A DNA stretch of 64,000 bases from Symbiodinium natans (Eukaryota; Sar; Dinophyceae; Suessiales; Symbiodiniaceae): contig CAJNDS010001169.1 in the NCBI GenBank assembly GCA_905221605.1, positions 124,001 through 188,000 on the forward strand, given 5' to 3'. A model generated the notes under the pieces. It was not told the origin of the DNA. It ran no database searches and was given only the letters and a program-made list of their open reading frames with translations. Made by a program: the position numbers and the translations under genes. Below are positions 1 to 12,431 of this stretch, piece by piece; within the stretch, counting starts at the first letter, position 1, and every line of letters starts with the position of its first letter.

Positions 1-1227
1 AACATATAGGTTAATGCCTGAAGATGTTAGGTTCTGGTTTGTAGGGCCCTGGGTTCCGGAGTTTAGGGTTTAGGGCTTTGAATCAGATACTCTGTCATTC
101 CAAGCCCCCGACGACATGTTCGCATGGAGCTGCTTGAGCATTGGTTTTGGAGCAGCAGCGACGACGAGCGATCCATCCACTTGATTCTTAGACCCAAAAC
201 CACGAACTCAAACTAAACCCTGTGCTGAGACGAGTATCCTGCGGCTTGCATGACATCTAGCCCGAAAACTACGCCCTCCCATCCCAACCGGCAGCAAAAC
301 TTGAGGATTCTATGGATCCTTCTTTGTGCTGGTGTGCGGTAGTAGACGACCCATGCGTGGAGAATAACTCAACTGGCCTCCAGGCCCTAAACCCCGAAAC
401 CCTTCTGCCTATTCCAAACTAGCCGCGCAGTAAGGAAACTGCAGGCTGTTGACCCTGGACCCAGAAACGCCCTCAACTTGAATCCTGCATTTTCCTGTAT
501 GGCCTTCGCTCATCCGCTGGTGGAGCAACTCCAACGCGGCCTTTGCTGTGTGTCCCGAGGGTTCAGGCTTTAGGCTGTGTTACCATGTAAATGCCTAATG
601 ATGCCTATCTATCCTTTGCAATGATGTTTTGGTTGCAATACTGGTTTCGAGCAGGGCAGTGGCCTCGATCGCCACGTTCGCAAGCCTATGGGTGGAGTTC
701 CCATATTACAGTGACAGAGGAGATCGCCCTACCATCACTCACTATTCAGTTTGGGTTTTCTGCCTGGGCACTGCGATGTACTGGCATCCAGCTCTTATCT
801 GCTGGATTGGGTTTACAGGTGCATGCCTTTTGTCGTACTGTTCGCATGTGCTCTTAGGTTTTCGGACTTTTGCCAGCGTGCCTCACAGTGTCAAGACATG
901 TTTGGCATTTCTGCTCGGCACCCAGATTCGGTGAAGGAATGTAACCCCACGAGCGATGTCCTACGTAAGTCATGGCGCAATGCATGGAAGCAGCCACGAC
1001 GACAGCAAACCAAAAATGTAATATGTGCATACAAGTTTTAGCTCAAACCGATTATGTATTGCAAGTCTTTGATATGAGTTTAAGTGACTCTGTATGGTTT
1101 GTTTGTACGGTAAGTAGAGATCAGCGCTTACCCTTTTGAAGAGCAGGGTTCCGGTTCTCCGGGACTCAAAGAAACTCGAAACCCTGAACCCGAAGCGCGG
1201 AATCGATCTGGGGCTCCTGGCGATCGC
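1..1227. other. Left edge: no exon supported
   Basis: Mixed sequence with scattered TTTAGGG-like motifs (60-80, 560-575). Plus-strand open frames at 591-1041 overlap one another in three frames and have no splice borders or family signal, so I see no gene here. Confidence 0.5.
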
Positions 1228-1287
1228 CTGCTCCTCTCCTCCCTCCATGTTCCGCACGTGCGGAAGGAGCGTGTCCACGAAGTCCTT
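1228..1287 (-). CDS. Mini-exon candidate, KDFVDTLLPHVRNMEGGEEQ
   Basis: Exactly 20 codons between CTGCAAG and GCGATC (GC donor type), phase 0. Good helix. Leftmost island I can support. Confidence 0.5.
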
Positions 1288-1809
1288 CTTGCAGCTTAGG
1301 GCTTGGGGCTGAGGGTTTAGGGACATATGGGGTCACTTGCGGGGAAGCTGTAGTCCTAACTGGCTAAAGCCATAAGATTCAGGATGCTTGCAACCTTGTA
1401 ACTATCCACAAAGTCCTTCCCAATTGCTTTGCTTTGTCCAGATTCCTTGGGCAGCTGAAGCCTTTAACCTTTGGCATTCTATCTATATCTGTATATATAT
1501 ATATATAGACATATGATCTGCACGGCCGCAACGAGGCCAAGGGCCACAAAACGACCCACAAATTGGCTCAACCTCATATAAGTCGTCAACAATCAGCCGC
1601 CAACAACAGGCTTAGCTAGGCTGGTGATGTAGGGTTTGTGGCTCGTCATGTCGTGCCCCACATACGGCTATGACCAGTTGCTTAGGATCGACTAACCCAT
1701 GTCCAATTGCTGTTCACATGGAGTCCTTCTCCACTTCAGCCTTCAAAGTTCTCATTTGAATATTTGCTACTACCACCAAGATATGCACCAGAGGCTGTTT
1801 CGCTCAGGC

Positions 1810-1845
1810 TTGCGCCAGAAGCTGCACCGCAACCTCTGCGCCCTC
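1810..1845 (-). CDS. Mini-exon candidate, EGAEVAVQLLAQ
   Basis: Twelve codons between AGTAG and GCCTGA. The plus strand also looks exon-like here (RQKLHRNLCALLLT before GTGAGA), so strand is uncertain. Confidence 0.3.
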
Positions 1846-1924
1846 CTACTCACTGGTGAGAATTGCACCAGTGGTCGGGCATCGGTCACCCGCTTGAGCG
1901 CCATCCATTTTCGGGGCTAGTCCA

Positions 1925-1958
<34 letters not shown>

Positions 1959-2188
1959 ATTTCGACTTCCATGACCACCGTCCTGCTGTCAAAATGAACC
2001 AACACCCTTTGTGGTATCTGATGAGCGTGCAATTAAGCACCTTAGCCCGATGTTAGGTTCATCCCTCATCGCCAGTTCTGCTTCCCAAAAACGGCCCACT
2101 TAAAGTTTTCATTTATCCCAGAAGTTCAATCAAGTAACCACTGTGGATCTTACCCATTTAAAGTTTGAGAATGGGTCGAAGACAACGC

Positions 2189-2251
2189 GTCCTTTTGGTT
2201 GAGCCCATCGCCGAGCCGCAGGAACACCTCCTTGATGTGGGTGAGCCTCTC
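2189..2251 (-). CDS. Mini-exon candidate, ERLTHIKEVFLRLGDGLNQK
   Basis: Twenty-one codons (ending D) between CTTCAG and GCGTTG, phase 0. Clear amphipathic coiled-coil pattern. Confidence 0.5.
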
Positions 2252-3108
2252 CTGAAGTCCACATTTGGGTTTCAGGGCGGGTGGAATAGAGTTAAGCCCT
2301 TGCAGCCCAAAAGCCCTAAGGGCTCTGCAGGTGCTTCATGGGCGCATAAACAAAATCACAGGTGTCGTCCGGTTCGGCTTTGAGGGATGATCCAAGTGAG
2401 TATAAGCGTTGAGCCTGCTACAAGCCGAAGAGCGAACATAGTCAATTCTAACAAGCCTGTACGCGAACCCTGAACCTTTAAGGTTAAGCAAGTGTTTTAG
2501 CTTTCAAGCAACGGCGGTTTCATGAGAATTGAATTATCATACCACAACATACCGACGAAGTCTTGCACATTCGAAAGAGTTCCAAAAAGTTCAATCAAAC
2601 AACTTCCAAAACTTTCCAACATACTCGTGTCCCAAGCACTGCATGCTGAGAATGCAAGCTGCCAGGCATCACAAGGTCTTGGCACACCAAGAACAAAGAA
2701 ACACCTCTTTGTTTTCTCCATCCGCCAATGCTACAAGTACTTTCTTCAAGACGTGAGGCCCTCAATGATCGGTTGCATGACGTGGAATCAAAGATGTTGC
2801 CTGGACTTGTGCCTTCGACCAGCAAAAGCATCGTAAACCGAAGCATAGCACAGAATGCAAAACAGCGAACACGCAACCCGAGCAAAGAATAAATCTAAAC
2901 ACCTTGCATCAACTCGTGCACCTCAGCGTAAGAACACTGATGGCCAAAAGTCAAACCGTACCTTAGATCCGACACCCCAAAATCCCAAAGCCCTATCTGC
3001 CTCCTAAAGCCCCAGTGAACTCGAAGGGGCGCACGGGCGCACGGGTGGCGAGGGGTTGTGTTGAACAACGCCACGCTGTGAAAGCCAGACAAGCCTGAAT
3101 CCTCACAC

Positions 3109-3176
3109 CTCGCATCCCTTCCCCACCGTGTCGATCTTGTGCAACACCCGGGAGAAGGGGCCCAACTCTTTGAGGC
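3109..3176 (-). CDS. Mini-exon candidate, LKELGPFSRVLHKIDTVGKG
   Basis: Two bases plus 22 codons between GATGAG and a GTGTGA donor. Amphipathic helix with L, L, F, V, L and I spacing. Confidence 0.48.
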
Positions 3177-4273
3177 CTCATCTTCCGGCAGTGCTGATGA
3201 GAGCTGTTTAAGAGGTCAGGCCCTCTTATACGAGTAAGATTGAACCGGGACATTTTGCATGAGGCGACCATTCGAATATGGAGGTGATTCTGATTGATTC
3301 AAGAGGTATTCCATAGTCAGGGAGCATGTGGAATCCCTGGGTGCGCCGATAGCCTGTTTGGCATTCGAACAAACAGGGAAAGGATTCACCTTGACCCAGA
3401 ACCTACTTTTCTAAAGCTTGTTTGACACCCGTCATAGGGTTCTGAGGGAAGCTACAGCAAAACAAAGCAGGTTTGGGGTTCTTGAGGCAAGGTTCATTGG
3501 CCCGAAGCCCTGGACCGAAAAAGTCACAATCTCTCTCTCTCTCTCTCTCTCCACACGCTCTCTCTGTCGCTTCAGCCTAGACTTGCAACCTTGGACTCTA
3601 CTTGAAGTGTTGGGTAGATGTAAATCGGTTAGGATTTAGGGCTTAGGGTCTCATAAGTACGCCCAGGCAAGGTTGCAACTGTGAACCAGCTAACATGGTA
3701 GCTACCCTACACCCCCCCAGCTATACTAAACCATGCACCTCCAAGAAGGCTAACAAGCCCAGCGACTCTCCTCGTGGACATGCTTTGGGGGCCCCGCTTG
3801 ATTGAGGCTCCCTTGCCAGGACCGTGTGCCTGGGCTTCAATTTGCTTAGAGCCCCTACTAACTCATACCCTTTTCTAAGTTGCTTGGAGTTGTGGGAATC
3901 TGGGCTTCAGAAGCAGATTGTTTTGAAATCAGCAGAAAAAAAGACAGCCTGGGATGGCTGACAGCTTCAAGTCCCACTTCCGAGAGCAGGTGTTGGTTAA
4001 GGGGAACTAGGAACTAGGAGGACCCTTACAAGGTCTCCCTGGTGTAGTCCCCGCAGACCTCAGAAGCCCCCAAAAGGCTCAGAGAGTCCCTTAAAAAACG
4101 TGCCTCCTTCAGTCCCTGATAAGGCTTCTGAAGGCTGAGGGTTTAGGGTTAGGGTGCAGTAGGGCTCAAGACCCCCCTTCGCCAATACTGCCCTCAGCCC
4201 TAAACAAGTAAGTTACTGTGCCAGTCAGGGGAGACAACAACACGCTCCTAACCCCCCAAAAAGCCATCTCAGC

Positions 4274-4321
4274 CCCTCCGAAACAATCGATTTTGCTGGG
4301 ATCCTGGCAGGTCGCTTCCAC
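4274..4321 (-). CDS. Mini-exon candidate, VEATCQDPSKIDCFGG
   Basis: Sixteen codons between GGCTAG and GCTGAG. A second frame over the same bases (LARWKRPARIPAKSIVSEGL) is also open; weak call. Confidence 0.3.
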
Positions 4322-4439
4322 CTAGCCAGGGCCCCCGCCCATCTCAGAAGAGCCCTAAACCCCAAATTTTCGAACCCCTGAAGCCCACAATAAGAAAGCA
4401 CGAAAGTTCCCAAGGACCTAGCTCAATCACCTCAGCTCA

Positions 4440-4484
4440 GCTCGATTATTGGCCGTACGCTCTAACCAACTGAGCTATGAGACC
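4440..4484 (-). pseudogene. tRNA-Ile(AAU)-like 5' half, SINE head or tRNA pseudogene
   Basis: On the minus strand it starts GGTCTCATAGCTCAGTTGG and continues TTAGAGCGTACGGCCAATAA: acceptor strand, full A box / D arm and an anticodon loop with AAU, as in eukaryotic tRNA-Ile. The 3' half does not pair (no matching anticodon 3' strand, no GGTTCGAATCC T arm), so it cannot be a working tRNA. The sequence after it (GAGCTGAGCTGAGG) is unrelated to tRNA, as expected for a tRNA-headed SINE. Confidence 0.6.
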
Positions 4485-4727
4485 TCTTACTGCGATCACA
4501 TGACCTCATGACTCCACAATTCCTGTCAATCCCCCGTTCCATAAAAAACTGTCCTATTGAAGAGGCCGGAAAAATCCAGCCGCGCAAAAAATCCGTCCGC
4601 TTTAGTGATGGTCAGAGACCTATTTCCTGGTGGAACCAGACACCCACACAATTCTGCAGAAAAAGTGGCCTTTTCAGAAAAAATGTCCTCTTGTTGGGTT
4701 TGCGTTGGGTTTTGGGTACGCTTTTTT

Positions 4728-4795
4728 CCCAACATTTTTCCAACAAAGTACGGATTCGGTACGGTTTACGTTTTTTTGGGCTACCCCCCCCCCCC

Positions 4796-4827
<32 letters not shown>

Positions 4828-4859
4828 AAAACCCAACATTATGTTGGAAAAACGTTGGG
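4728..4859. repeat. Inverted-repeat element with C-run/A-run core
   Basis: Arms cccaacatttttccaac (4728-4744) and gttggaaaaacgttggg (4843-4859) are complementary at 16 of 17 positions. The core is a C-run passing into an A-run (4785-4826). A second shared motif, acgctttttt, follows each copy of gttgggt (4710-4726, 4855-4876). Looks like a small foldback or MITE-type element; no coding capacity. Confidence 0.5.
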
Positions 4860-5099
4860 TTCAGAGTACGCTTTTTTGTGTTCTGCTCAGGTCACCTATT
4901 CTTTGGTGCACAAGACTCTGCACAGGGCTCGGGAAGGTTCCCCTGGACTCCGAAAATCCAGCCGCTTTGATCGTATTCCCCTATCCCAATAGAACACCAA
5001 CACCTCGCTTTTGCACGCAAAAAACCAGAAAAAACCATAAGGACAGAAATTTCTGTCCGCCAGGATTAACAGGTTAACATGACACCACAACCATGACCA

Positions 5100-8000
5100 A
5101 CACACCCACAAAACACCCTGACGGGCCAGATTCAAACACCATCCCAGTACTCCGAACGAGATTCAAAACAACATCTAAGAGTGCTCCGAACACGAAACCC
5201 TAAGCCCTGAAACCCCCAAAGCCTACACCCTGGACATCCTCTGAGCCTCACCTTGGGTTGGCCCCTTTGAAACCCTCTCAACCAGCTGCGGTGTAGGGTT
5301 TAGAGTATTGGATTTCTTGAAAAAGATACTAGTTGGCCCCAGAGGAATCAAAGGGCCTTAGGGTTTATGAGGGACTCTCACCGAAATCAAAAGTGTGGGG
5401 GGGGGGGGGGGCTTGCGGGTTCTATGGCTAGGGACTCGTAAAAGGGGGGGGGGGGGGGCTCTAGGAGCTTAAGGGACATGACCGCAGTGGCAAGCTGAGC
5501 AAGGGATGCAGATGGTTAGACCAGGTTCCCTACCACCTTGGAACAGAAACCCTTAGCGCAAAACACGCTGAGAGAACAGGATTGTAAAAGCCAGCCAGCT
5601 AGTGTGCCACTTATCCATAGAGCCCCCAATTAGGGAGAACAGAAGCACAAAGCGCATCTGGGCCTGAAGCGTGGCCTAGACGCTGTTCGCCACGGCCACG
5701 AGACTGAGCAAACGCACTGCAAGATCTGCTTTCATTTGGTAGACTTCTGGATTTATGCCTCTGCTTGGATTGTCATGACTGCGGCAGCAGTAGAATCCCA
5801 AGTGCCAACAGCAGAGATCAAACAAAATACCAGCAGCAGAGTCGTTACTGCGAGTGTTCACACTATGGGGCAGATGCAGCCACGACAAGGGGCACCGGCA
5901 ATTGCAGAAAGCAGCTGACACTGAGCTGCAAAGCCCTGAGTCCATTCCAACGGCATTCCTAGACACGCAGACGAAGCCTCCGAAAACCGACGTTTCGGAA
6001 AACGAAGCTGAACCCTGAGCCCCTGAAGGGTACCAGCTGTTGGGAGAGGGCGATCTAGAGTTTGAAGCATGGTTGGGTCCATATACCCTGTATACACCGC
6101 ATATGTACCTCCAACGGTTCCAATTTTGCCGGTTCACGGGGATCATGATGCCAAGTCTCATGTCCTATTAGCACATGGTAGAAAGCCTTCGGCCCCAGGC
6201 AACGGCACAATTTAAAACAGACCCTAATTAGACTAGACCCTAGGCTGAAAACCATGCTACCGAAACCCTTGGTCAGAACAGCCGAGGGTGCTCCTGTGAA
6301 TTCCAGTCCGTGGCTTAACCGTAAGCTCAACAACTCACAAACCCTAGAAGTTTCAAGCCGATTTGCTCAGGACCCCTTGCATTATTTAGGTAGAGAGTCG
6401 GACCTAAGCCCTGCAGGTCCTAAACCCAAAAGCTCCGACACCTTTGGGCCGCGGCCCGGCTCTGAGGGAAGAGTGGGTGCTCGCCGTCCTCATCAACCTC
6501 TGTGAGTGTGTGACCTCGGAGTGCAAAGGCACCGGCATTCTCGCCTTGGGGTGCTTGGAGCCTTGGCCTTTGAACGTTCGGGGCGTTTCGGGGTCTATGA
6601 GGTTTCTGGGGCCGAGTGGTGCAGGACATAACGTGCGACCGGATTGTTTGAGACGCAGGGCTTGTATCATCGATGTTGAGTGATGGGCTTAAAAGCCACG
6701 GATTCGACTGGGTCGAGGGATCCCACGCTGCCCCCATCCTGACTACTCCCCACCCAAAATGAACTCAAAAATGAACTTGAGTAGGCTGGCAGGTTGGGGT
6801 CACGGAGAGCCACCCTTGATTGAACGCAACATACTTGTACTGTGCACGTGAGGGCATCCCTCGTCCCTGAACCATGTGTGGTGTTTACATGAGGAGGTTT
6901 TTCTGATTAGGGGTGCTCGTATGTTAGTTATCAGGATTTCTGACAGTACTAGTGCCCTCATGAGTGTAGAAGGACCCCAGTGCGAAATGCACCACTGGTG
7001 AGATTATGGGAAAGACGCGCGGAAAGCAAATCGCTGTGCATCCGGTTCTGAATTGAGGGCATAGAGTAAATATCATTGCTGTCGAGCTTAGAATTTCCGA
7101 AGGAAAGATACCTTAGGCGGATATCAATTAGCAGTCACAAGATGACCTGGCTTTCTAAACCCCTCTTTTGTACAGGTGCTGGGGTTTCGGGAACTTTGGG
7201 TTGAGAGAAGCGGAAAAAGGACTCCACTCGGGCGAGGACTGTGCGTGTAGCGTTCCAGGAGCGCCTCTCCAGGGGGTTTTGGGCTCAGGGTTCACAATGT
7301 CTTGGGGCTGGGAAGCGCAAGAACGCTGGTGTGTAGTTCTGTTTATTCCGAGTTATACGCAGGAGTACTCGAAAGAGGAGAGGAGACAGGTGTAGACTAG
7401 TATTTTGCAGTGCTTCAAGGGTTTGTGTGTGAGTACCTCACGCGGGAAGGGGAAGCAACTGGCATACTTCCGTCCAAACCGGCGTGCAGAGGGCCTTGCC
7501 CTTCTGGGAAGTTCCCTCAGCGCGAACAAACTCTGAGGGTAGCTATTGGGAGGGGGTTGCGGGCAGGGTAGCCTCAAATCCAAGACACCCCAAAGCCCTG
7601 TCTGTGGCCAATAACGTGGATACCTTGCGGAACCGACTCCCCCCCCCTCAAGGAAACTTTACAACACCCCAGCCTTCATCGTCGGGTTGTGTGGCCCTGT
7701 GAAGAGCGTTCCGTCGGCCTGAGGTGTGAAAGCCTTTCTGCCGTCTAGGGTCTAGGTGGTCCTCTTAGACATATTCCTCTTGAAGCCAATGAGGGTAAAA
7801 CAAGAAAATATCCAACGGCCCCAACGGTTGTTGGAGGGGTTTGGAGGTCCTTGCTAGGGCCTCCTTGGTTTTCCATGGGTTGGTTAGCAGTTGGGTTTTT
7901 TTTCATAAGATTATCTTACATACAGCTTGTACGAGGGCGGTATGTTCAGGGAAAATGGGGGAAGCCGCTGTCCTCAGCAACTACAGTTTGGGGTTCCGGC

Positions 8001-8600
8001 CCTTCCCCATGCGGGGTTGAGGCTATTCCGGCTTCGGGACTGGGACGCCTGCAGTGCCTACAGCCTTGCACAGGGCAGTTCTACAACCTAGCGACATCCT
8101 CAACAAGTTCACGCTTTTAACAGTTCCCACATCCTTCAATCCTGAAGTACACTGCGACACTTTGTTCACAACACACACACACACACGCAAGCTCTGCTGT
8201 TTTTGCCCTGTGCGGATGCGTTGTCGGGAGGGCTGCAGTCACATTCGGCTCAAGGGCAGCTTTGTATAGATTCGATTAGCTTTGCGGCTTACGAAGATGA
8301 TAATTTGCTTGGGCCTGGAATGTCCACTTGACACGTCTGCGGTGCTTTGTGATCACAAATTGAAAGATCTGTAGATCCTGTGCACACAATGCCCTCAAGA
8401 CTACAAACCTTCAAAGCCCATCCATCTGAAAGACCTGGTGCTAAATGTCGAAATTTGGCAAGTCATTGTGAGTCCTTTGGCCTCTTCAGGAGAGTGGCAT
8501 TAGGTCTGGAGACCCCACCCGACGACATAAACCTAAACCCGAAAGTTGTGAGAAGCCAATAGCAGACATTCAGGAAAAAACACATAAGCTGAAAAATGAG
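5100..8600. other. Gene-poor stretch with G-runs and weak open frames
   Basis: Holds two G-runs (5397-5458), telomere-like motifs and several ambiguous islands: 5743-5676 on the minus strand (YQMKADLAVRLLSLVAVANS before a stop), 6440-6600 open on both strands, 7380-7600 on the plus strand. A direct repeat aggtacctattccgta occurs twice at 8599-8632. Nothing convincing enough to call. Confidence 0.4.
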
Positions 8601-8723
8601 GTACCTATTCCGTAATCAGGTACCTATTCCGTATACGAAGACAGAAGACTCTCTGTGATTCAGCCGTTGACTGCTAGGGCCCTTGAAGCCGCGAAAAGGT
8701 GAAACGAAGAGACGGGGCTAGGC

Positions 8724-8807
8724 TTGCAGCGACTCCAAGGCCAACAAGCCCGCTTTCACGCCGGTGCGGGAGCCCACTGTTGCACCGGAGAGGATGTCGG
8801 CAACATC
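8724..8807 (-). CDS. Exon candidate, DVADILSGATVGSRTGVKAG
   Basis: Twenty-eight codons (ending LLALESLQ) between CCGGAG and GCCTAG. Balanced composition, more globular than coiled coil. Confidence 0.47.
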
Positions 8808-9774
8808 CTCCGGAAGGTTTGGGTGTGTTGGGGGTTTGGGGCGTTGGGGGGTTTGGGTGTTGTAGGGGCTTCGGTCGTCGAGCTTCGGGTTTTTGGGTCT
8901 TCGGGAAGGCATTTTGATTTATAGTTTATGAAGGGCCTGAGGATTTTGGGCATGCGGGGTTGCGGGTCTTATAGCGCCTCAGGGTTCGGAAGGGTAATGT
9001 GTCGAGAACCCTGGCACAGTTTCCACCACCTTCCTTCCTCTGTCTGCAAGTGCTTTCCCAAAACAATATAGCCCAGAATCGCGAACGTCCTAAATAGGGG
9101 CCTGGCTTCCGGATCTGTGAATTTACCACAGGCTAGGTTTGGGGAAGCCTAAGACTGGACCAAATTCAGAACTTCAAACCCGGAATCCGCAAAATCTCCC
9201 AAACACCCAACCCCTGACCGCCCCCGGCCCCCACATCCTTAGACCCTAAACACCCTGTCCTTCAATTGAAGGATCTGCCTGCACACGGCAGATTTCAGCA
9301 CTCGGCACTTGGGATTGAGGGTCGCGGACTTTAGGGTTTTTATGCGAGGTTAGACAGGATTTAATGAGGATTTGTTCGGTTTTAGCCCAGGGATTTTGGC
9401 CATGGAAGCTTCAAGGCGAGCCTGAGCCCTGACACCTGGCAGGGGACATCAGACTTTGAGGGCTTAGGGCTTCGGGGTACCTACCGTCGTCGCTAGAAGT
9501 TTCACCTTACGTCTCATATTTGCTTGGGTGAGTTATTAAACCTTGCTTGAGGCTACCCAGAAACCTTCAAACAGTCCCATGTCGGCAGAAGTGTTGGGGA
9601 GCTCTGGAGGGTTGATGAAGTTAGGGGACATGGCCGAAACAGTCTCACGGGCAGGACATTTCTTTTGGCACAGCTGACATCCTGGGATGGGCCCTACCTA
9701 AACCCGAAGCCCTGAAACACGAAACTTCTGAAACACGAACCATCGACGAATCGAAGTGACCGGGAATTGCTGGC

Positions 9775-9864
9775 TTTGAGGGCGGTGAGAACCCGAGTGT
9801 CCGCCCTCTGCCTCTTCCTCTCCTTGGCGACCTTGCCGAAATTGGCCAACAGGTCCTTGCACTC
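9775..9864 (-). CDS. Mini-exon candidate, ECKDLLANFGKVAKERKRQR
   Basis: Thirty codons (continuing ADTRVLTALK) between CTGGCAG and GCCAGC, phase 0. Strongly basic coiled coil. Two other frames over these bases are open but Gly/Arg-rich and lack good borders. Confidence 0.54.
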
Positions 9865-10199
9865 CTGCCAGCTTCAGACGCTTCATGGGCATTTGAAATC
9901 CAAAAGGGTTTACGGGCTTTGGGGCTCTCTAGTATGAAGCCCTGAGCTCTAAACTCCTTACACACCACTTCCCCAACCCTGAACCCTGAAATCTAGACAC
10001 TCTGCTGTGGTCCCTTCATCCTGCATGCCATAGGTGTGGGCTTGGGTTTGGGTAGTGCTTGTGGGGCTTATGATGCATACCAACGTGCTGCTTCGGGTTT
10101 GGGGAGGGTGTAGTGGGTTGACAGGGCCCCACCCTAAACCCTGAACTCTTATGGGGCTTGATGCCCTACATTATGCAGGGCTTATAGGGCTTTCAAGGC

Positions 10200-10292
10200 T
10201 TTGGGCGTGTGCCGCCTGGCCTTGTCCAACTTTGACAACGCTCCGGTCGTGGCCGTGAGGGCTGTGTTCTTCAGTTCGGAGTCCGCCTTCAC
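10200..10292 (-). CDS. Mini-exon candidate, VKADSELKNTALTATTGALS
   Basis: Thirty-one codons (continuing KLDKARRHTPK) after CGAGAG, ending before GCCTTG. Coiled-coil composition. Confidence 0.52.
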
Positions 10293-11053
10293 CTCTCGAC
10301 TTGACTTTAGGATGAGGGTTTTGGGTTGAGGGTTTGCAAAGTAAATGACCCAACAGAGAAAACATATTACTAGAAGACCTAAAGAATACGAATTCACTTA
10401 TAACGAATAAGATACGGTAAGCCCGCCGAAGCCCGAAACCCTTTCAGGTGTTGAGCATTGCAACTCCAAAACATACCTGTGAAACAGGGACCCCAAGAGA
10501 GACCCTAATCTAGAACAACAAACACATGTTGCACTCATTTTGGTTTGAGGACGCTTCCGAAAGACTGCTTGAAACGGTTGGTTAAAGTTTGCCTGGAGCT
10601 AGATACCGTCGTTAATGAAGAGATTTAGCACCCCCCTCTCCCCCCCCCCCCCCCCCAAAACAGGTGCAATCAGGGTTTTCCCGTTGGTGGTAGGGTTTAG
10701 GGGTCAGGGCTCTAAGTTCAGGGCTCAGGGTTTAGGGAGTTTAGGGCTTGGGCTGGCCTGCGTGAGCTCTTCTGCGTCTCTAGCTTTCTCCTGCGGCGTC
10801 GTGCGGGTTGAGAATCCAGGATTCATGGTGCTCACAGACCCTTCTCTTAGCCCCTGATGACCTTCGATCTTAAGGGTCTAGGGGGTCTAGGGGTGAGGTT
10901 TAAGGGGGCTAGCATTTCGAAAGTCCCATATTTAGAAGAAGGGTCACAACCCATGAATTTGTAGGGTGTAGGGTTCAATTTTAGGGGTAGGGCCTTGGGG
11001 GTAGTGTTGAAGATGTAGGGTTCATGGGGCAGGGTGAAGGGTTGAGATGCAGC

Positions 11054-11107
11054 CTGGAGAAGACGCGACACGTGCTCCAGCTTCTTGTCGAACAGTTTTT
11101 TGGTGTC
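11054..11107 (-). CDS. Mini-exon candidate, DTKKLFDKKLEHVSRLLQ
   Basis: Eighteen codons between ACCCCCAG and GCTGCA, phase 0. Basic coiled-coil-like helix. Confidence 0.54.
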
Positions 11108-11456
11108 CTGGGGGTGCGCAACCCTGCTGGGGTTTAGGGTTTAGGGTTTGAGGTTTAGGCTGTCTTCCCATCTCTACGCGTGCGTCGCTGATGACAAGGG
11201 CCCAGATAGGAGTTGAACGTTCTCCAATGACACAACACAGCTGGGAGTCAGGGCAGGAGCTTCGGTGCCAAATGATGCGCAACACCCGCAACACTTAATC
11301 CCTAACTCAACACAAGACCAGCAAAGTTGCAGCACCTGGAACAAAGTCAGCTTGCAGCTATTTGCTCGTGGGGCAGTGAGCACCGCAGATCAAAACCCCA
11401 AAACCATGCACTACAAGCACTTTGCTTTAAACCCTCAACTCCAAACCCTAAACCGC

Positions 11457-11498
11457 CTCGCGGATTTTGTCCAAGGAGTCGTCCGCTTTCTGCTCCGC
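11457..11498 (-). CDS. Mini-exon candidate, AEQKADDSLDKIRE
   Basis: Fourteen codons between AGCGCAG and GCGGTTTAGGG. Here the presumed intron opens directly into a TTTAGGG-like unit, a clean view of telomere-like sequence abutting an exon border. Confidence 0.52.
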
Positions 11499-11769
11499 CT
11501 GCGCTGGGAAATGTGGTGTCGGGTTGAAATAGAACCCCTAACACCCTAAACCCCAGGACATGTGTGTAGGATGATAGCATTCCGGGTTTGGGCTAGTGTT
11601 GGTCGTTAACAGCATGGGGACGGATCGGAAACCTGGTGTACGTGACCCCGTAGCAGCGAAACACTTAAACCCTGAAAAGTTTCATGAAGAACCCTCTCCA
11701 GCCGCCGTATTCTAGGCCAAAGTGGGGTTTGGGTTCAACCTTTCGGTTTCTAACATGGGGTGCCCTCAC

Positions 11770-11824
11770 GGCCTTCTCTGCATCCTCCTGCTCCTTCTTA
11801 AAGTCCCACCTCTCGAAGGAAGGA
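11770..11824 (-). CDS. Mini-exon candidate, PSFERWDFKKEQEDAEKA
   Basis: One base plus 18 codons between GTGCAG and GTGAGG. Glu/Lys-rich helix with Trp. Confidence 0.48.
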
Positions 11825-12431
11825 CTGCACGGGACATGCGAGTTATAAAAAGTTAGGGTCTGGTTCTGAGGCTTCTATGAAGTACCAAGAAAAGCCGAAG
11901 CTGAAAAAAGCTTGAGAAACCCGCACCCTAAATCCTAACTATCTCCTAACTAAACCTCCTACCCTTCTCATGGTGGTTTTCAAACTCAGGGGCCCATACT
12001 TCAGAGCCTTTTAAGAGAGAAAGGCGCCATATTGAGGGACCATGTAACTACCTTTAGAACCCTAGAAGACCCGAACCCCAAACCCTAAACCCTGAAGCCC
12101 TTTGTATCCCAGACTCGGTATTGGGAGGTGGGGAGTACATAGAATTTACTCGATGGTTTATGGAAAAAATTGAAAGAAGAGATACAAGCAATGCGCAAGC
12201 AAAATGCAACCAGTTCTGACTCTAGCTATCCTACTTATAGGCCCACTTCTCCCCGCAGTTGACCCTCCAAGCAAGTACGACTCAAGTCAGGACCCCAACT
12301 TGTAAAGTCCCCCCCTGCATGGCAACCTCGACGTTGGTAAAGTCACGATACCCCGGCCAATAAGGACCCGAAACCCTAAACCCTCAGCCCTCAACCCTTA
12401 AGCCTTAAGCCTTAAGCAACTAGGCTGGGGC

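Noticed and set aside
4508-5077. Overlapping plus-strand frames of 120-189 residues
   Set aside because: All cross the C-run/A-run core of an inverted-repeat element; the poly-Lys and poly-Pro runs are artefacts.
5736-5918. Plus-strand frame with a hydrophobic start (FWIYASAWIVMTAAAVES)
   Set aside because: Starts at TTG, has no splice borders, and the minus strand is equally open over the same bases; undecided, so not called.
6440-6600. Island open on both strands (REEWVLAVLINLCECVTSEC on plus)
   Set aside because: Exon-like base composition but no clear acceptor/donor pair and no strand preference.
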